Assembly: GCA_900766815.1 (NCBI GenBank)
Contig: CAAFWV010000067.1
Coordinates: 1-20,875, forward strand
Direction of reading: 5' to 3'
DNA length: 20,875 nt
Origin: Lachnospiraceae bacterium
GTDB taxonomy: Bacteria; Bacillota; Clostridia; Lachnospirales; Lachnospiraceae
Each line of letters starts with the position of its first letter. Within the stretch, counting starts at the first letter, position 1. The translations under genes were made by a program, and so were the position numbers. The notes beneath the pieces were generated by a model. The model was not told the origin of the DNA and made no database searches. It saw only the letters and a list, made by a program, of their open reading frames with translations. This document shows, one piece after another, positions 1 to 7,476 of this stretch.

Positions 1-1186
1 ATTTATAGAGAACCTCAGCCTTGCTTACAGCAAACTCATAGCCCTCTCTTCTCATATTCTCAATAAGAACGGACAGATGAAGTTCTCCACGTCCTGATAC
101 CTTAAATACATCTGTGGAATCCGTCTCCTCCACTCTGAGTGATACATCTGTATTGAGTTCTCTGAACAGTCTGTCACGAAGATGACGGCTTGTTACATAC
201 TTGCCCTCCTGGCCGGCAAGCGGAGAATCGTTGACCATGAAATTCATGGATATTGTAGGCTCAGATATCTTCTGGAAAGGTATTGCTTCCGGCTTCTCGG
301 GTGAACAGATTGTATCTCCGATCTTAATATCCGGAATACCGGAAATAGCCACAATCGAACCGATTGAAGCTTCATTTACCTCAACCTTATTCAGTCCGTC
401 GAACTCATAGAGCTTGGATATCTTAACCTTCTTGCAGAAATCCCTGTCATGATGATTCACAAGCACCACATCCTGATTAACCTTAATCGAACCGTTATCA
501 ACCTTACCGACACCGATTCTGCCGACATATTCATTATAATCAATAGTACTGATGAGCACCTGTGTTCCTTCGTCAGGATCACCTGTCGGTGCCGGGATAT
601 AATCAAGTATGGTCTCGAACAACGGCACCATATCCTTACCCTGAACCTTAGAGTCCAAAGATGAGGTTCCTGCCTTGGCTGAAGCGAATACGAAGGGACA
701 GTCAAGCTGTTCATCGCTGGCATCCAGATCCATGAAAAGTTCAAGCACTTCATCCACTACCTCATCGGGTCTGGCTTCAGGTCTGTCTATCTTATTCACA
801 CATACAATAACGGGAAGCCTAAGCTCCAGTGCCTTGCTCAGCACGAACTTGGTCTGAGGCATTACACCCTCGAAGGCATCAACCACAAGGATAACGCCGT
901 TAACCATCTTAAGCACACGCTCTACCTCTCCACCGAAGTCAGCATGTCCGGGTGTATCTATAATATTTATCTTAGTGCTTCCATAGGTAACAGCAGTGTT
1001 CTTCGACAGGATGGTAATACCTCTCTCCCTCTCAATATCATTGCTGTCCATGACACGTTCCTGTACTTCCTGATTATCTCTGAACACTCCCGACTGCTTC
1101 AGCAACTCATCTACAAGAGTTGTCTTACCATGGTCAACATGGGCGATAATTGCTACATTACGTATGTCTTCTCTGCTCTGTTTCAT
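1..1186 (-). CDS. typA: Ribosome-associated GTPase TypA/BipA, partial (C-terminus off the left edge)
   Basis: TypA/BipA is a translational GTPase of the EF-G/LepA superfamily. It binds the 70S ribosome and supports 50S assembly and growth under stress. Read on the minus strand from ATG at 1184-1186, the protein begins MKQSREDIRNVAIIAHVDHG. Visible are the P-loop AHVDHGKTTL (about residues 15-24), switch regions with RERGITI and DTPGHADFGGEVER, the NKID guanine-specificity motif and a SAK motif, followed by beta-barrel domain II. About 395 of the usual roughly 610 residues are present; the ribosome-binding C-terminal domain lies beyond base 1. A modest ribosome-binding site (AGGA) precedes the ATG. 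The gene begins 27 bases after the mgtE stop with no terminator between them, so co-transcription with mgtE is likely. The family call is secure. Confidence 0.96.
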   Translation of the reverse strand, partial: MKQSREDIRNVAIIAHVDHGKTTLVDELLKQSGVFRDNQEVQERVMDSNDIERERGITILSKNTAVTYGSTKINIIDTPGHADFGGEVERVLKMVNGVILVVDAFEGVMPQTKFVLSKALELRLPVIVCVNKIDRPEARPDEVVDEVLELFMDLDASDEQLDCPFVFASAKAGTSSLDSKVQGKDMVPLFETILDYIPAPTGDPDEGTQVLISTIDYNEYVGRIGVGKVDNGSIKVNQDVVLVNHHDRDFCKKVKISKLYEFDGLNKVEVNEASIGSIVAISGIPDIKIGDTICSPEKPEAIPFQKISEPTISMNFMVNDSPLAGQEGKYVTSRHLRDRLFRELNTDVSLRVEETDSTDVFKVSGRGELHLSVLIENMRREGYEFAVSKAEVLYK

Positions 1187-1213
1187 AACTAATCCTAACC
1201 ATTCTACGAAATA

Positions 1214-2563
1214 TTATATCCCCAATACTCTCGTAGCTATACCGAAATATATTAAAAGTGAAATTGCATCAACAATTGTTGTGATAAACGGCGATGCCAT
1301 AACTGCAGGGTCAAAACCCAGCTTCTTGGCAAACATCGGCAATGTACAGCCCACAATCTTGGCTATACATACAACCGCAACAAGTGTTGTGCACACTACT
1401 ATTGCTACATTAAGACCCACTCTGTCAAGCAATAGCAGCTTGGCAAAATTGGCCAGTGCAAGAGTGATTCCGCAAAGTGCAGCCACTCTCACCTCTTTAC
1501 CTACGACCTTAAAAATATCTCTAAATTCAATCTCATCCAGTGATAAACCACGGATAATCGTAACGGAAGCCTGTCCTCCCGCGTTACCGCCTGTATCCAT
1601 GAGCATGGGGATAAAGGCAGTCAGTACAACATATACGCTGAGTGCATTCTCGAAGCTGCTGATTATCTTACCCGTGAAGGTAGCGGAAATCATGAGAAGC
1701 AGCAGCCAGGGTATCCTCTTCTTAAAGGTCTCAAACACACCGGTTCTCATATATGACTTGTCTGTAGGCACGATAGCGGCCATCTTCTCGATATCCTCTG
1801 TAGCCTCCTGTTCCATGATATCCACGATATCATCGACAGTAATAATACCTACAAGTCTGTCTTCATTATCTACAACCGGCATGGCTGTAAAGTCGTATTT
1901 CTTGAACTGTCTCGCAACCTCCTCCTGGTCCATCATGGTATTTATCGCGATGACATTCTCATTCATGATGTCTCCGATAATCTCATCAGGCGGACTGAGA
2001 AGCAGATATCTGAGCGCAACAGTACCCACAAGCTTACGCCTGGTATCCAGCACGTAGCAGATGTTTATCGTCTCACTGTCCACACCCACACTACGGATGC
2101 GTTCAATGGCCTGCTCAACAGTCAGAGTCTCCTTCAAGTCTACGAACTCGACCGTCATGATACTACCCGCACTGTCATCCGGATAGCGAAGCAGGTTGTT
2201 AATATCTCTTCTTGTCTCAGGGCTTGCGGAAGCCAGAAGCTTCTTCACAATATTGGCAGGCATCTCCTCGAGCATATCCGTAGCATCATCCGCCATCAGA
2301 TTATCGATAATATTACCTGCATCCTTCTCAGACAGGGATGTAATAATATAATGCTGACTGTCCACATCCATGTATGAGAATACATCAGCTGCCATATCCT
2401 TAGGCAGGATACGGAACACCTTCAGCTGGTCTGTCTCCTGAAGTTCGCTAAGAACAAGCGCCACATCGGCCTCAATCATCTCCGAGAGCTTCTGTCTGAG
2501 TCTCGTATACTGCTTGGTATCCAGTAGCTTCTTAACGTCTTCCAATAATACCTTTTCTTCCAT
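1214..2563 (-). CDS. mgtE: Magnesium transporter MgtE
   Basis: MgtE is a Mg2+-gated, Mg2+-selective channel in the cytoplasmic membrane. This 449-residue protein has the full family layout: a helical N domain (about 1-130), a linker with RYPDDSAGSIMT (126-137), a tandem CBS pair (about 138-255), a plug helix, and a C-terminal five-helix membrane domain (about 285-449). The pore signature DTGGNAGGQ is at 323-331. The acidic residue of the last helix (IVDAIS, D432) is retained; in the Thermus structure this Asp helps bind the pore magnesium. The start is set by GGAGGG six bases before ATG 2563. The 207-base upstream region holds a strong promoter, an upstream ORF and an inverted repeat, each listed separately. 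typA follows 27 bases downstream. Confidence 0.97.
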   Translation of the reverse strand: MEEKVLLEDVKKLLDTKQYTRLRQKLSEMIEADVALVLSELQETDQLKVFRILPKDMAADVFSYMDVDSQHYIITSLSEKDAGNIIDNLMADDATDMLEEMPANIVKKLLASASPETRRDINNLLRYPDDSAGSIMTVEFVDLKETLTVEQAIERIRSVGVDSETINICYVLDTRRKLVGTVALRYLLLSPPDEIIGDIMNENVIAINTMMDQEEVARQFKKYDFTAMPVVDNEDRLVGIITVDDIVDIMEQEATEDIEKMAAIVPTDKSYMRTGVFETFKKRIPWLLLLMISATFTGKIISSFENALSVYVVLTAFIPMLMDTGGNAGGQASVTIIRGLSLDEIEFRDIFKVVGKEVRVAALCGITLALANFAKLLLLDRVGLNVAIVVCTTLVAVVCIAKIVGCTLPMFAKKLGFDPAVMASPFITTIVDAISLLIYFGIATRVLGI

Positions 2564-2642
2564 ATTTATTCCCTCCGTATGTGATTAATATGCAACCCGA
2601 CCCGGGGAGTGGAACGTCAACAGTATTTGTCTTATTCTTCAT
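2532..2642 (-). CDS. Candidate 36-codon leader ORF overlapping the start of mgtE
   Basis: A short reading frame starts at ATG 2640-2642 behind AAGGAGGTGAT, which is a full-length match to the 16S anti-Shine-Dalgarno and better than that of any large gene here. It encodes about 36 residues, beginning MKNKTNTVDVPLPGSGC, and stops at 2532-2534, inside mgtE in another frame. Ribosomes translating it would cross both the mgtE ribosome-binding site and its start codon, which is typical of a regulatory leader or a coupling ORF. Its own start codon lies in the 5' arm of the perfect inverted repeat at 2581-2651. I do not recognise the peptide. Translation is inferred from the ribosome-binding site and placement only. 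Confidence 0.5.
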   Translation of the reverse strand: MKNKTNTVDVPLPGSGCILITYGGNKYGRKGIIGRR

Positions 2643-2651
2643 ATTAATCAC
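2581..2651 (-). promoter_or_regulatory. 12-bp perfect inverted repeat in the mgtE leader, covering the leader ORF start
   Basis: On the minus strand GTGATTAATATG (2640-2651) is answered by CATATTAATCAC (2581-2592) across a 47-base loop. The first arm contains the end of the strong ribosome-binding site and the ATG of the leader ORF. The second arm ends four bases before the GGAGG of mgtE. A 7-base TTAATCA further upstream (2690-2696) could pair with the same first arm, so two mutually exclusive structures are possible. This layout suggests a translational switch. I see no M-box-like conserved core. The pairing is seen in sequence; the function is inferred. Confidence 0.5.
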
Positions 2652-2740
2652 CTCCTTCCAATCAAGGGAATAATCCCGAAAAAGTGCTCTGATTAAGTAG
2701 TTTCAGTAATTCATACGTGGCATAACCGCACACCTTTAAC

Positions 2741-2770
2741 ATTATAATCTCAACAAAAAAGGACTGTCAA
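2741..2770 (-). promoter_or_regulatory. Sigma-A promoter for mgtE, embedded in the upstream terminator
   Basis: On the minus strand TTGACA (2765-2770) and TATAAT (2741-2746), both perfect consensus hexamers, are separated by 18 bases. Transcription should start near 2734 and give a leader of about 170 bases before mgtE. The -35 box lies in the second arm of the yigZ terminator hairpin and the spacer contains its T-run, so one stretch both ends one unit and starts the next. Confidence 0.8.
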
Positions 2771-2788
2771 TTAAGAAATCGACAGTCC
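2755..2788 (-). terminator. Intrinsic terminator of the PBP/yigZ operon
   Basis: An 8-bp stem GGACTGTC/GACAGTCC (arms 2781-2788 and 2761-2768) with a 12-base loop is followed on the minus strand by six T (2755-2760). The yigZ stop codon (2771-2773) sits in the loop, so the hairpin is partly coding. The mgtE -35 box is in its second arm. Confidence 0.8.
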
Positions 2789-3415
2789 CATATAAATTTT
2801 ACTCAGTTTTGAAATAACGGCTCTTCCACCGGTCACATCGACAAGCTTATCAAGCACTCTCTCCGTATCCGGTACGGGAATCGCAATGACCACACTGACC
2901 TTATCTGTATAGGTCTCATCACATATCATTATGCCGTCTGTGGATAGAACATATTTAAGCTTTCCTATGGTATTGTAGTCCACCTCGATGCCAAGCTTCT
3001 GCATATATGTAACGGTCACAAGGTTCGCATTGCTTAAGCCCTCTATAGTGGCATCTGTATAAGCCCTTACCAACCCTCCTGTGCCGAGAAGCACTCCGCC
3101 GAAATATCTGGTGACGACCACAAGAATATCCGTAAGGTCCCTGCCCTTAATCACCTCAAGTATCGGCTTGCCTGCCGTTCCGCCCGGTTCTCCGTCATCG
3201 GAGAATCTCACCAGCTCTTTATTCTTACCTATGATATAACCGTAACAGTTATGCCTTGCATCCCAATACTGCTTCCTCATCCTCTCAAGGATTGAGAGAG
3301 CCTCATCCTCACTCTCAACATGGAATATATTGGCAATGAACCGGGACTTCTTAACCACAATCTCTCCGGTCGCTTCACCCTCGAGGGTGTTATAGCTTAA
3401 TACCTCCATAGGCAT
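2771..3415 (-). CDS. yigZ: YigZ/IMPACT family protein (UPF0029, DUF1949)
   Basis: This 214-residue protein has the bacterial YigZ layout: an N-terminal IMPACT domain (about 15-125) with KSRFIA, FSDDGEPGGTAGKP and the family signature RYFGGVLLGTGGLVRAY (103-119), then a C-terminal ferredoxin-like DUF1949 domain. The eukaryotic relative IMPACT modulates GCN2; the bacterial role is not well established, and links to ribosome or nucleic-acid binding are suggestions from structure. The ATG at 3413-3415 overlaps the TGA of the penicillin-binding protein gene by one base, which implies translational coupling. A second ATG at 3407-3409 is possible; neither has a good ribosome-binding site. The operon terminator overlaps its 3' end. 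Confidence 0.93.
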   Translation of the reverse strand: MPMEVLSYNTLEGEATGEIVVKKSRFIANIFHVESEDEALSILERMRKQYWDARHNCYGYIIGKNKELVRFSDDGEPGGTAGKPILEVIKGRDLTDILVVVTRYFGGVLLGTGGLVRAYTDATIEGLSNANLVTVTYMQKLGIEVDYNTIGKLKYVLSTDGIMICDETYTDKVSVVIAIPVPDTERVLDKLVDVTGGRAVISKLSKIYMGLSIS

Positions 3416-6090
3416 CAGTTATTGGCAGCTTCTGCAGCCATCTGCGCCTGAAGCGCTTCAAGTGCCTGCTGTGCCTGAATCATCTCTGCTCTCTGCTGAT
3501 TAATGATTGCCTCCGCATTAGGATCAGCCATAAACAGAGCATTATGAGGACAATGATTATCATAGGTTACTGTTCCGTCCTCACCTACAATAGGAGTTGC
3601 AGTGGTTCCGGTTGTGCCATCTGTCAGTGCCGAACCGCTGAGTAGTGAAGGATCCTCCACGAGCGGAAGCTCAAATACACCCTCTGTCTTGAATGGACAG
3701 GTCTCGCATGCAGGTCTCATTGAATAAGCGCATACAGTTCCGGCATAATGAACATCGCAGGATTCCGTAGGAACGGTTCCTTCCTCGAAGAGCTCGGTTC
3801 TTATACATGCATCACATAATCCCGGAACAGGAAGCTTGCCCGACTTAGTGCAGATTGCACAGCTTACAAGTCCGCCCGGAACAGGAAAATCTTCATAAGG
3901 CAGATCCTCATGTATACGTGACATTACCTTCTTCCATACGGTCTTGGCCAGGTTCTTCTCAGCAGAAGATGACAGCTTGGTATTGTTATCAAAGCCCGCC
4001 CAGGTTGTAGCTGTATAGTATGGAGTATATCCTGAGAACCATACATCGTTATAATCCGAGGTTGTACCGGTCTTACCGGCAATAGCCATATTACCGAAGT
4101 TGACACTTCCACCGGTACCTACAGTAACAACATCCTGCATGGCACTTGTAAGCAGATAAGCCGTAGTCTGCTTGAGTACCTGACGGCTCTCATATCCTGT
4201 ATTATCCAGTACGACATTGCCGTCATGGTCTACAACCTTAGTATAAAGCTTAGGCTTAATATATGTACCCTGGTTGGCAATTGTTGCATAAGCAGCATTC
4301 AATTCAATATTCTTAACACCATTGGTAATTCCGCCAAGTGCAAGTGACTGCTGTATATCCGAATATATCTTGCCATTTATTTCCTTGCCGGATTCAAGAG
4401 TGGTGAATCCGAAATTAAGCAGATAATCATATCCCAGCTGAGGTCCAATCTGAGTCAGGCACTTAACCGTAACAATATTAAGTGACTGGGCAATACCTTC
4501 TCTTATGGTATTGATACCTCTGTATCCCGAATACCAGTTATGAACCGGTGTGCCGCTCGCATAATTAAACGGCGCATCATTGAATACTGTTGCAAGTGTC
4601 AGGCCCGCACTGTCAAGAGCCGGTGCATAGGTTGATACAACCTTGAAGGTTGAACCCGGCTGACGGCTGACTGAGGTTGCCCTGTTAAGCGTTCTGCTTG
4701 CTTCCTTAGCTCCCCTTCCACCAATCATCGCAACCACTTCACCGGTGCTCTGGTTAGCTACCGTAAGTGATATCTGTGGCTGAGGAGTAATGGATATGCT
4801 CTCTGCAATAATATTATCATCCGAAGAGAGAACCGCATTCTGATATTCCTCAATTGCAATGTAGGCTTCCTCCGGAGAATCAAACAGGTTATTGAACTTA
4901 GAGTTGCTCTGCCTGAAATAAGACTTGAACATCTCAGGGCTGTGATTCTCTGTTTCTCCGTTAGCCTTCTCTACGGAAAGGTTATAATCCAGCTGATATT
5001 TTACATTCTCAGGATATGTCTCCGGATCTGATGTCACCTCATTACATATCCTCTGAATGGCAGGATCCTGTGTCGAATAGATTGACAGACCGCCACTGTA
5101 GAGTAGCGTATATGCCTGGGTATCGGTATATCCTGCTTCAATTAAGTCCTCATATACAGCCTCTGTAACCGCATCATCAAAATATGACGTGATATTGTTA
5201 TCCTCGGCCGTATCATTGTAGGACTGTATTCTTGAGTAGACATCATCAGCAAGTGCCTCCTCAAATTGTGCATCAGAAATATAACCCTGATCTCTCATAT
5301 TGCGAAGAGTCTTCTCTCTTCTCTCGTTGTTCTTATCCGGATGAGAAATCGGATTATATTTCGATGGATTCTGTGTAATACTTGCAATAACAGCACACTC
5401 TGACAGATTAAGGTCATATACATCCTTATTGAAGTATCTCTTACTAGCCGCCTGAACACCAAGAGTATTCTGACCCAGGTTAATGGTATTCATGTAATTA
5501 AGCAGAATATCCTGCTTACTCATCACCTTCTCAAGCTGAATTGCAAGATACTGCTCCTGAATCTTTCTCTTAACCTTATCTATTGTACTGTTCTCTTCGG
5601 TCCAGCCTGTAAATACATTATTCTTGAGCAGCTGCTGGGTAATGGTTGATGCACCCTGAGATAAATCTCTTTCCCTTAATGCAGTTACACCCGCACGGAG
5701 AATACCCTTGATATCAATACCGTTATGGCTATAGAATCTCTCATCCTCAATAGCTACAAAGGCATTAGCCAGATTCTCGGGTATCATATCCCAGCTTACA
5801 GGTATTCTGTTACTGTCTGATGCTACAAGCTTGGCAGTCTGATTACCCTCCTTATCATATATGAATGTTGAGAATCCCTTAGGTGTAACATCAATATTTC
5901 CTATGTCCGGAGCAGTATCAATAATTCCCTTGAATACACCGATACCTGCAGCCAGACCAATGATTCCCACGCCTATTACCGCTATAAGCAACAGTCTTAC
6001 GATAAAGAGACTGATCTTCTTGCCAATCTTTGGACCAACGGAATTAACGCTTTCTTCTGTTGCCCTAATTCCATGCTTAGTATATTTCAT
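3415..6090 (-). CDS. Class A penicillin-binding protein (PBP1A-type transglycosylase/transpeptidase)
   Basis: This bifunctional enzyme polymerises lipid II and cross-links peptidoglycan outside the membrane. The 891-residue protein has a short cytoplasmic basic segment, one membrane anchor (about 27-50), a GT51 glycosyltransferase domain with catalytic Glu115 in AIEDERFY and the GASTITQQL motif (146-154), and a transpeptidase domain with SxxK (PGSTFK, Ser480/Lys483), SxN (SLN, 536-538) and KTGT (673-676). After the transpeptidase comes a cysteine-rich segment with eight Cys between 744 and 798 plus Cys847, and then a Gln/Ala-rich tail (about 860-891). The extra tail is unusual against textbook PBP1A. 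The gene starts two bases after the stop of the small coiled-coil gene without a clear ribosome-binding site, so coupling is likely. Its stop overlaps the yigZ start. Confidence 0.96.
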   Translation of the reverse strand: MKYTKHGIRATEESVNSVGPKIGKKISLFIVRLLLIAVIGVGIIGLAAGIGVFKGIIDTAPDIGNIDVTPKGFSTFIYDKEGNQTAKLVASDSNRIPVSWDMIPENLANAFVAIEDERFYSHNGIDIKGILRAGVTALRERDLSQGASTITQQLLKNNVFTGWTEENSTIDKVKRKIQEQYLAIQLEKVMSKQDILLNYMNTINLGQNTLGVQAASKRYFNKDVYDLNLSECAVIASITQNPSKYNPISHPDKNNERREKTLRNMRDQGYISDAQFEEALADDVYSRIQSYNDTAEDNNITSYFDDAVTEAVYEDLIEAGYTDTQAYTLLYSGGLSIYSTQDPAIQRICNEVTSDPETYPENVKYQLDYNLSVEKANGETENHSPEMFKSYFRQSNSKFNNLFDSPEEAYIAIEEYQNAVLSSDDNIIAESISITPQPQISLTVANQSTGEVVAMIGGRGAKEASRTLNRATSVSRQPGSTFKVVSTYAPALDSAGLTLATVFNDAPFNYASGTPVHNWYSGYRGINTIREGIAQSLNIVTVKCLTQIGPQLGYDYLLNFGFTTLESGKEINGKIYSDIQQSLALGGITNGVKNIELNAAYATIANQGTYIKPKLYTKVVDHDGNVVLDNTGYESRQVLKQTTAYLLTSAMQDVVTVGTGGSVNFGNMAIAGKTGTTSDYNDVWFSGYTPYYTATTWAGFDNNTKLSSSAEKNLAKTVWKKVMSRIHEDLPYEDFPVPGGLVSCAICTKSGKLPVPGLCDACIRTELFEEGTVPTESCDVHYAGTVCAYSMRPACETCPFKTEGVFELPLVEDPSLLSGSALTDGTTGTTATPIVGEDGTVTYDNHCPHNALFMADPNAEAIINQQRAEMIQAQQALEALQAQMAAEAANN

Positions 6091-6092
6091 AA

Positions 6093-6530
6093 TTATTCTG
6101 TTTTGTCACTGTCTTCTGAAGCAGCCTCTGCAGTATCATTCACTGTCTCAGCCACTGTCTTAGTTACAACCTCTGAATCAACATGAGGAACATCCTCTAC
6201 TGTTGAAGCGTCAACAACATCAGCTGCAGTAAGCCTCTCAACCTCACAGGTAAGCTCTGCCTTCTTAACAAAAGCATTCCTGATGTTGGTCATATATTCA
6301 GAATAAGTGAACTCCTCCTCGTCCTTATGAGCTTCATAGTAAGCCTTACCAAGTTCCTTGTAATTCTTATTAATGACATTCTCTTCACTGGCAATCTGTG
6401 CCTTGAGTGAAGCTATCTGGCTAAGCTCCTTGGCTTTGTCTGCCACTGCCTTACCGCCTGTCTTAGCCTTCTCTGCCACAATCTTACTTCCTGACTGTAC
6501 CTTCTCACCTAAATCATTCCAAAATGACAT
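6093..6530 (-). CDS. Small helical/coiled-coil protein of unknown function in the PBP operon
   Basis: The product is about 145 residues and highly charged. It starts at ATG 6528-6530, chosen because GGAGG lies 8 bases upstream; an in-frame ATG nine codons earlier has no such site. An Ala/Lys-rich helical stretch (about 9-45) leads into a probable coiled coil (about 40-100) with KNYKELGKAYYE. The last 40 residues are acidic and look disordered. There is no signal peptide or membrane segment, so it should be cytoplasmic. It resembles small Clostridia proteins that pair a helical hairpin with a C-terminal zinc ribbon, but no ribbon cysteines are present here. It is first in the operon, two bases before the penicillin-binding protein, so a cell-envelope link is possible. 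No specific function can be assigned. Confidence 0.8.
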   Translation of the reverse strand: MSFWNDLGEKVQSGSKIVAEKAKTGGKAVADKAKELSQIASLKAQIASEENVINKNYKELGKAYYEAHKDEEEFTYSEYMTNIRNAFVKKAELTCEVERLTAADVVDASTVEDVPHVDSEVVTKTVAETVNDTAEAASEDSDKTE

Positions 6531-6573
6531 AAATAATCCCTCCATATTGTCAAACAAATAAAACTACCGTTTT

Positions 6574-6579
6574 ATTATA
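6574..6579 (-). promoter_or_regulatory. Probable -10 box for the PBP operon
   Basis: A consensus TATAAT on the minus strand lies about 44 bases before the ATG of the first operon gene. The -35 region is AT-rich without a clear TTGACA. An 8-bp AU-rich hairpin (AATAAAAC/GTTTTATT, 6557-6576) would lie at the extreme 5' end of the transcript. The upstream gap (6580-6637) contains no obvious terminator for the preceding peptidase gene. Confidence 0.45.
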
Positions 6580-6637
6580 ACTTATTACCCCACAAAATAT
6601 ATTAACACTTCATTAACTTTCCATAAAATCCTGTGTA

Positions 6638-7303
6638 CTATACCAGCACCTCAAGATATCCTGTAAGCTTCGTGAAGTCATATTCATCAAGAACTCCCGC
6701 GCTTGAATCATAGAATCTGCCATCATAACCAATGAGATAATGGCTGTATCTGCCCATCTTCTCCATCATGATACAGCATTTAGGCAGTTCAACATCCGGC
6801 TTGCCCAGAGTATAAATAATCTCCTCAGAATGTTCAAAACCGAAATAATTGAGTGCTCCGATCATCTTGCCCATGGTAGCCTGCCATTCAGCACAGTGCA
6901 TAATATTACATACTCTCTCAATGCTGATTCCCGCAAGCATCGCAATACATGACTGGCCGCACAATCCGTCTGCCGGCTGATGAATACATTCAATGTGATC
7001 TATCTTCCTGATAGGATTAGCTGTACTGTAGGGGCTGTCATCAACACCTGACTTGGTTATCCTAAAGGATACCTTATGTTCGCTGTCACTGGCTATCTTC
7101 TCAGCTACCTCGGGCTGAACCGGAATCCTGTAGAAGCCCTTACCCTTAGGAAACAGATTGCACACGAAGGTAAGATTATCATCAATCTTCACCTTGGCAG
7201 GAACGCTTCCTTCCTTCTCGCATATCTCCCAGATATTAAATGGAATGTCAATAAACTGTCCCGCCTCATCATTCTCGAGCTTACCGGTATATGTATATCT
7301 CAT
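6638..7303 (-). CDS. DUF1905 domain fused to a C39-like cysteine peptidase domain
   Basis: The product has about 221 residues. The N-terminal part (about 1-80) fits DUF1905, a small beta-barrel family, with MRYTYTGKLE, FPKGKGFYRIPV and a VSFRITKSG strand. The C-terminal part (about 103-221) looks like a papain-fold C39-like peptidase: GLCGQSCIAMLAG places Gln117 and Cys119 as oxyanion/nucleophile residues, SHYLIGYDGRFYDS gives His188, and Asp199 could complete the triad. No signal peptide or membrane segment is visible, so it is probably cytoplasmic. The start is ATG 7301-7303 behind GGAGG; the longer frame to 7321 would bypass that site. It stands alone with its own -10 box. Substrate unknown; the domain calls come from motifs, and the fusion seems unusual to me. 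Confidence 0.72.
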   Translation of the reverse strand: MRYTYTGKLENDEAGQFIDIPFNIWEICEKEGSVPAKVKIDDNLTFVCNLFPKGKGFYRIPVQPEVAEKIASDSEHKVSFRITKSGVDDSPYSTANPIRKIDHIECIHQPADGLCGQSCIAMLAGISIERVCNIMHCAEWQATMGKMIGALNYFGFEHSEEIIYTLGKPDVELPKCCIMMEKMGRYSHYLIGYDGRFYDSSAGVLDEYDFTKLTGYLEVLV

Positions 7304-7331
7304 AACTTCCTCCAAAAACAAATTTCAGTCC

Positions 7332-7337
7332 ATTATA
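7332..7337 (-). promoter_or_regulatory. Extended -10 promoter for the DUF1905-peptidase gene
   Basis: TGATATAAT on the minus strand gives TATAAT (7332-7337) preceded by the TGn extension. The -35 region (TTTTAT at 17 bases) is weak, as is common for extended -10 promoters. The start near 7325 would leave a leader of only about 22 bases that includes GGAGG. Confidence 0.55.
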
Positions 7338-7363
7338 TCACAAAAAATCTTTATATAAAAGTT

Positions 7364-7394
7364 ATGACCATTCACGGGGGACGTAAATGGCCAT
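7364..7394 (-). other. 13-bp hairpin that folds best as minus-strand RNA
   Basis: Arms 7382-7394 and 7364-7376 pair over 13 positions in minus-strand RNA, two of them G-U, with the loop UCCCC. On the plus strand the same two positions become A-C mismatches, so selection, if any, acts on the minus transcript. A weak U-rich stretch follows. It could be a terminator, a small structured RNA or a copy of a dispersed palindromic repeat; copy number cannot be tested here. Confidence 0.45.
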
Positions 7395-7412
7395 GTAAAA
7401 AGGGGAAGTATA

Positions 7413-7439
7413 TAAATATTCGTCAAAGACGAGTATTTA
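7413..7439. other. 12-bp AT-rich hairpin with a 3-base loop
   Basis: Arms 7413-7424 and 7428-7439 pair with a single wobble position around the loop AAA. It lies between the other two hairpins of this gap. On the plus strand a T-rich run (AGCTTTTTCTG) follows, but there is no plus-strand gene upstream to terminate. Confidence 0.4.
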
Positions 7440-7476
7440 GCTTTTTCTGTACAAAAGGCAGTATAGCATATAAAAC

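Noticed and set aside
1164..2057. 297-codon plus-strand frame
   Set aside because: Antisense to mgtE, low-complexity Ser/Ile/Thr composition, no ribosome-binding site; a shadow of a clear real gene.
2564..2740. M-box (ykoK) Mg2+ riboswitch before mgtE
   Set aside because: Location and length would fit, but I could not find its conserved core segments on the minus strand.
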